A stretch of 64,000 nt of DNA, taken from contig NZ_SJPQ01000001.1 in NCBI RefSeq assembly GCF_007859945.1, positions 1,178,001-1,242,000 on the forward strand, read 5' to 3'. The stretch comes from Pseudobythopirellula maris (GTDB lineage Bacteria > Planctomycetota > Planctomycetia > Pirellulales > Lacipirellulaceae). Under the pieces are notes generated by a model. That model searched no databases. It was given only the letters and a program-made list of their open reading frames with translations, and had not been told where the DNA came from. Both the position numbers and the translations under genes were made by a program. Positions 60,546 to 64,000 of the stretch are shown one piece after another; the stretch's first letter is position 1; every line of letters starts with the position of its first letter.

Positions 60546-61310
60546 CTACGACCGCAGGGCCTCCTGGCGACGCGAGCGGTTCGCGGCCAGGCAACCGCAG
60601 CACCCCAAGCCGATCATCGCGAGCGCGGTCGGCTCGGGCACCTGGCTCGGCGTGGCGGCGACGTAGGCGCCGTCCGTGTTGAAGTAATCGACCCGCACCT
60701 GCGTGAAGCTGGTGTGCGTGCCGAGGTGGCTGAACTCGACCAGGTAGTCGGCGTCGGCCGCCACGCGCCACTCGGCCCAGTAGAAGAACGTGTCGTTCGG
60801 CGAGCCCGGTCCCTCGTCGATGTTGGACAACACGCCCGGCGCCAGGCCGCGGTCGATGAAAGTGGTTGGCGCCGCGCCGTCGAGCAGCACCGAAGCCGGG
60901 TCGATCCCGCCCTGCCCGCCGCTGCCGTGCGTGGCGGCGACCTGCAGCACGACGGTCGTGTCGGCCTCGGTTGTGTCGAGTCCCGAGAGGTTCAGGTCCC
61001 AGTCGATCAGTGTGCCGCCGGCGTAGACGTTGTCGGTCGACGTGACGAGGGCGAAGCCGGGGCCGTCCATCGGCTGCGCCGTGAAGTCGGCCGCCGACAG
61101 CGCGGCGGAACCGGCGCCCGTGCTCGCCGCGTCGGGAGCGAACGGTGCGAACACCGAGCCGCCGAACTCGTCCCACTCGAAGTGGCCCGTGCTCGCCGTG
61201 GGCTCTTCGCTCATCAGATAAGGGCTCGTCTCGAGACCGGCGTGGGCCGACAGGGCCACGAGACTCAGGGCCGAGAACAACGCGATCGGAAACAGTTGTT
61301 GGGTCTTCAT
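60546..61310 (-). CDS. PEP-CTERM exported protein
   Basis: 254 residues from the ATG at 61310 (MKTQQLFPIALFSALSLVAL to SAHAG); an upstream start at 61322 adds four residues. Beta-rich body (YLMSEEPTASTGHFEWDEFG, TLIDWDLNLSGLDTTEADTT, VRVDYFNTDGAYVAA) with no assigned family. The tail QVPEPTALAMIGLGCCGC is unusual in having three Cys in the hydrophobic helix, then RSRRQEALRS. It is transcribed in the same direction as its PEP-CTERM neighbours on both sides. Confidence 0.82.
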   Translation of the reverse strand: MKTQQLFPIALFSALSLVALSAHAGLETSPYLMSEEPTASTGHFEWDEFGGSVFAPFAPDAASTGAGSAALSAADFTAQPMDGPGFALVTSTDNVYAGGTLIDWDLNLSGLDTTEADTTVVLQVAATHGSGGQGGIDPASVLLDGAAPTTFIDRGLAPGVLSNIDEGPGSPNDTFFYWAEWRVAADADYLVEFSHLGTHTSFTQVRVDYFNTDGAYVAATPSQVPEPTALAMIGLGCCGCLAANRSRRQEALRS

Positions 61311-61374
61311 TAAATCACTCAATTAGAAGTGGTTAGGTTTTAGTAGCAGGGGTTACGGAGAATCTCGGGCGGGT

Positions 61375-62088
61375 TCAGCGGCGACGACGCACAACGCCCG
61401 CCACGAGCGACACGACAACGAGCGTCAGAGCGCTCGGCTCGGGAACGATCGAGATGAAGTGCGACACGCCGGGCGTCTCGCTGTTGTTGGCGACGCCGTG
61501 CAGGACGTTGCCGTCGCTGAGCGTGTCGTTCTTGCCGGTGAGCGCGAGAGCGAACACGCTGTTGGCGCCCGACAGCCAGTCGTTCACGACCTCGGTGACG
61601 TCGAACTTGAGCGTCCCCGTGCCGCTGACCACCGTGGTGGCGAGGCCGCTGGCCGGCAAGATTTGATTGGCGAAGAAATCGGTCCAGGCGATCGGGCCCG
61701 CGGGGTTCGTGTCGTCCGTGATCGACGCGAGTGGGTCGAGCGCCACGCCGTGAGCCGACATCTGGAACGGGTTCGCCGGGCTCGCCTCGGCGCCAAAGCC
61801 GCCCGCGACGCTCTCCACGCTCAAGATCGCCTGCGGCGCCGACGAGCCGAGCGGGGCGAACAGCGACGGATCGAACGTGAGGTAGACCGTCTCCGGCCCG
61901 GCGCCGAATGCGTTGTCGCTCGCCACGCGGTGCGGCGGGCGGTCGTCGATGTCGTAGCCGCGGACGAGGTTCGTGCCCTGGAAGAACGCGCTGGTCATCA
62001 CGTCCTCCAGAACCGGGATGGTCGTCGCGCTGGCAGCGCTCGGCAAGGCCGCCACGGCGGCGGCAAGCAGGATCAAGGTGCGTCTCAT
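61375..62088 (-). CDS. PEP-CTERM exported protein, DNRLRE-like
   Basis: 237 residues with signal peptide MRRTLILLAAAVAALPSAAS to SATTIP. The body (IPVLEDVMTSAFFQGTNLVR, VYLTFDPSLFAP, FDVTEVVNDWLSGANSVFAL) resembles the DNRLRE/disaggregatase-type beta-sandwich of secreted proteins, in which a V..DVT..V..W motif precedes the last strands. The C-terminus is SIVPEPSALTLVVVSLVAG and VVRRRR. Function unknown; the family assignment is tentative. Confidence 0.8.
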   Translation of the reverse strand: MRRTLILLAAAVAALPSAASATTIPVLEDVMTSAFFQGTNLVRGYDIDDRPPHRVASDNAFGAGPETVYLTFDPSLFAPLGSSAPQAILSVESVAGGFGAEASPANPFQMSAHGVALDPLASITDDTNPAGPIAWTDFFANQILPASGLATTVVSGTGTLKFDVTEVVNDWLSGANSVFALALTGKNDTLSDGNVLHGVANNSETPGVSHFISIVPEPSALTLVVVSLVAGVVRRRR

Positions 62089-62569
62089 GAGGTCTCTCCA
62101 AAAACAGGGCGCCGGGGGCGTGAGGTTGATGCGCGGCGCCGCAATGGCCCCCGGAGTCGGGGCGGCGTCGGATTGAACGCGGGGTCTGGGTAGCCACTTC
62201 GTGGGAAGCGATCCCTGAAGCGACGCCGACTTGTCGGCGGCGATGCGACGCGCCTTGATTCACCGCCGAGCGGTATGGGCGTCGCCTGAGTGGCTGGCTG
62301 GGAGGCGAGAGAAACGCCTCGTGGCGGGCTGCCTGGGCAGGAGCATGACTTCGGGAGGGCTGAGAGTTGGGTCGCCTGGTGGGCGTGGCTGGCAAAAACG
62401 TGCCAAAAAGCCATCCCATGTATTGCGACTGCGTCTCAGTATCTGTAGGTTATCGACCTGCCGCATTTACGCAAGGGGGCATGCCTAAATTAATCGTGAT
62501 TCAGCGGCGCCCTGCGATGCCCCTCCATTTACAGGCTCCATCCAACCTCGCTACCCGAGGAACAATCTC
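62089..62569. other. Divergent intergenic region
   Basis: 481 bp between a minus-strand PEP-CTERM gene and the plus-strand TPR gene. It is lower in GC near 62460-62520, where the TPR gene promoter probably lies. Nothing else could be supported. Confidence 0.45.
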
Positions 62570-63346
62570 ATGAATCCCACGACACAGGACGTCGAAACAC
62601 GGGCACAGAGCCTGCTGAAACGAGGCTATTACAGCCAAGCGCGTGAGCTGCTCCGCACGCCGCTTCGGCTCGAACCGAACCGCGGCTCGCTCCGGCTGCT
62701 GCGGGCGATGTCGCACCACGCCGAGGGCAACTGGCGGGAAGCGCTTGAAGACGCCGAGACGGCGATGCTGCTCATGCCGCTGCCCGCCGCCGGCACGCTG
62801 GTTTTGGGAGACGCCTATGCCCACAGCGGCCGGACGGAGCTGGCGATGGTGGCCTACGAGCACCTGTTAGCCGGTGGGCCCCACCCGGCCGACTTCTATG
62901 CCGGCCTTTACGCGGGCTTCCGGCAGTGCGGGCGAGTGGACCGGGCGATGGAAACGTGCCGCGTTGCCTGCGAGGCGGACCCCGACAACCACGAGGCTCG
63001 CTACGGCATGGCCCATTGCATGTCGGAGCTCGGCTACGCGGCGTCGTTCATCGCCGGGGTGCTGAAAACGGTGGTCGAGGCGGCGCCAGATCGCGAGATT
63101 TACCGCCTGTCGCTCGCCTTGCAACTGGTGCGAGCGGCATCGCCCAGCGAGGCGTACGAGCAACTTCAACAGCTGCCCGCCGAGTCGCTCGGGCAGATCG
63201 GCTGCCGCTGCTCGGCCCGCACGCTGCTCGAGCTGTGCGCCTGGGCCCACGACACGCAGCGGACGAGGATTCTTGGCGATGTGCTCCGCTGCCTGCCCAC
63301 GGCTAACAGGCTTTCAAACGACAAGAATGAGGGGGAAAACCCATGA
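62570..63346 (+). CDS. Tetratricopeptide-repeat protein
   Basis: 258 residues, no signal peptide. Repeating helix pairs of the TPR type: GYYSQARELLRTPLRLEPNR, SHHAEGNWREALEDAETAML, AYAHSGRTELAMVAYEHLLA, GFRQCGRVDRAMETCRVACE, each followed by the next helix. The C-terminal part (SARTLLELCAWAHDTQRTRI) departs from the repeat. Likely a protein-protein adaptor; partner unknown. Its stop overlaps the HemP start (ATGA), so the two are translationally coupled, which hints at a role in the haem or iron module. Confidence 0.85.
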   Translation: MNPTTQDVETRAQSLLKRGYYSQARELLRTPLRLEPNRGSLRLLRAMSHHAEGNWREALEDAETAMLLMPLPAAGTLVLGDAYAHSGRTELAMVAYEHLLAGGPHPADFYAGLYAGFRQCGRVDRAMETCRVACEADPDNHEARYGMAHCMSELGYAASFIAGVLKTVVEAAPDREIYRLSLALQLVRAASPSEAYEQLQQLPAESLGQIGCRCSARTLLELCAWAHDTQRTRILGDVLRCLPTANRLSNDKNEGENP

Positions 63347-63510
63347 GTGCGAGCACACCCAACAAGGCAACGCCGGAGCCCCCCGCCGAGCCGCGCCAGA
63401 TCGACTCGACCGAAATCTTGCGAGGCGAAAGAGCGGTGGTGATTGCGCACTCGGGCGAGCAATACCGGCTGTCGGTCACACGCAACGGCAAGCTGATTCT
63501 GCAAAAGTAG
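63343..63510 (+). CDS. hemP: Hemin uptake protein HemP
   Basis: 55 residues (ATG at 63343, TAG at 63508-63510), short enough to be missed by length cut-offs. The C-terminal half, STEILRGERAVVIAHSGEQY then RLSVTRNGKLILQK, matches the HemP family, which is defined by LLRGxxxVxIxHxGxxYxLRxTRxGKLIL. HemP proteins are small and linked to haem uptake or its regulation; the mechanism is not settled. The 4-bp overlap with the TPR gene and the downstream haem-protein gene support a shared iron/haem role. Confidence 0.88.
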   Translation: MSASTPNKATPEPPAEPRQIDSTEILRGERAVVIAHSGEQYRLSVTRNGKLILQK

Positions 63511-63711
63511 CCCCGGCTGCGGTTTGCGGCGCCCCATTTAGGTTATGCGAGCGGGTGGTCACCGCTTAAAATGCTGGGGGGCGTAATCCTTCATTAGCTG
63601 CCAAGTAGCATATAGACTGCAGGATTGAAGCCTCGCTTCCTCCTCTGCCCAGTGACCGGAGCCGCCGATTGCGCTCCTGCCCGTGGTACTCGCCTTGAGA
63701 AACCTGACTCG

Positions 63712-64000
63712 ATGACGCCCCACCCAGCCCGCCTAGTCTCGCGTTGCGCGCGAGCTCTCGCTTTCCGCTCGCAGCGGTTGCTCCTCGCCACCCCCCTGTT
63801 TGCAGGAACCTTGGCCCTGAGCAGCCCCGCCATGGCGGGGCCCGGCGTGCCGGCGTTGCCGTCGATCGACGCTGATTATGTGGGCTACGCGGTCACCGAC
63901 TTGCCCGACCACTTCGCCACCGGCCCGGTGGCGGCGACGAACAACACGCCGCTCGACAACCCGATCACCAACGCCGGCGCCACGCTCGGCCGGGTGCTGT
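63712..64000 (+). CDS. Probable di-haem cytochrome c peroxidase family protein, 3' end outside window
   Basis: The frame from the ATG at 63712 runs to the window edge without a stop (96 codons). A signal peptide is clear (RLLLATPLFAGTLALSS then PAMAG). The mature start, GVPALPSIDADYVGYAVTDL, is followed by LDNPITNAGATLGRVL. The NPxTNAGAxLGRVLF pattern is the conserved entry to the first haem domain of the MauG/CcpA-type peroxidase family, where a CxxCH motif follows soon after. That motif would lie outside the window, so the assignment rests on this one segment. Confidence 0.6.
   Translation, partial: MTPHPARLVSRCARALAFRSQRLLLATPLFAGTLALSSPAMAGPGVPALPSIDADYVGYAVTDLPDHFATGPVAATNNTPLDNPITNAGATLGRVL

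Overview
This is high-GC DNA from a member of the Planctomycetota, most likely Pirellulales and perhaps Lacipirellulaceae-like (the family is inference). The evidence is the density of planctomycete hallmarks: type IV pilin-like DUF1559 proteins, PEP-CTERM sorting tails, dockerin-like Ca2+ repeats of the form [11 protein letters not shown], a LEPR-XLL surface protein with SdrD-like B repeats, a DUF1549/DUF1553 plus DUF1501 pair, and Tat-exported sugar isomerase-like proteins.

Layout. 1-16.6 kb is a run of exported proteins on the + strand: a DUF1559 end, PEP-CTERM proteins, a PQQ-type sugar dehydrogenase, a GH128-like glucanase, the LEPR-XLL/SdrD protein and a lamin-tail protein. 16.5-22.0 kb is a minus-strand housekeeping block (tsaE, thiL, an HtrA protease, a small lipoprotein, polX). 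22.3-27.5 kb holds the DUF1549/DUF1501 pair and an EF-hand lipoprotein. 27.6-40.98 kb is a second PEP-CTERM cluster, with a second sugar dehydrogenase, a pectate lyase, a LamG protein and another DUF1559 protein. 41.3-46.3 kb mixes an oxidoreductase, a DUF3826-like protein, clpS and two PEP-CTERM genes.

46.7-48.9 kb is a lower-GC accessory island. It has four long palindromes sharing the core GTAGTATATATACTAC, followed by an AbiEi-like antitoxin gene and an AbiEii-like nucleotidyltransferase toxin gene that are convergent and overlap by 24 bp at their 3' ends. 49.0-55.2 kb is core genome: icd, a sugar isomerase/epimerase-like gene, a ribbon-helix-helix gene, rnpB (RNase P RNA, minus strand, with a very long P12 arm), an FHA gene and rsgA. 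55.5-57.5 kb is a decayed chromosomal integron: a C-terminal integrase remnant, a candidate attI, and three minus-strand cassettes with attC-like sites. The remnant and the cassettes lie on the same strand, the 'reverse integron' order. 57.9-62.1 kb is a minus-strand DUF1559/PEP-CTERM group. 62.6-64.0 kb holds a TPR gene, a 55-residue HemP gene missed by length cut-offs, and the start of a probable di-haem cytochrome c peroxidase.

How the genes fit together. Most proteins in the first 46 kb carry a signal peptide, a substrate or adhesion module, a dockerin-like Ca2+ repeat and a PEP-CTERM tail. This suggests envelope display, with polysaccharide breakdown (pectate lyase, GH128 glucanase, sugar dehydrogenases) as one theme. 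Neither an exosortase nor a cohesin is encoded here. The two accessory islands (46.7-48.9 and 55.5-57.5 kb) hold the most unusual structure in the window.
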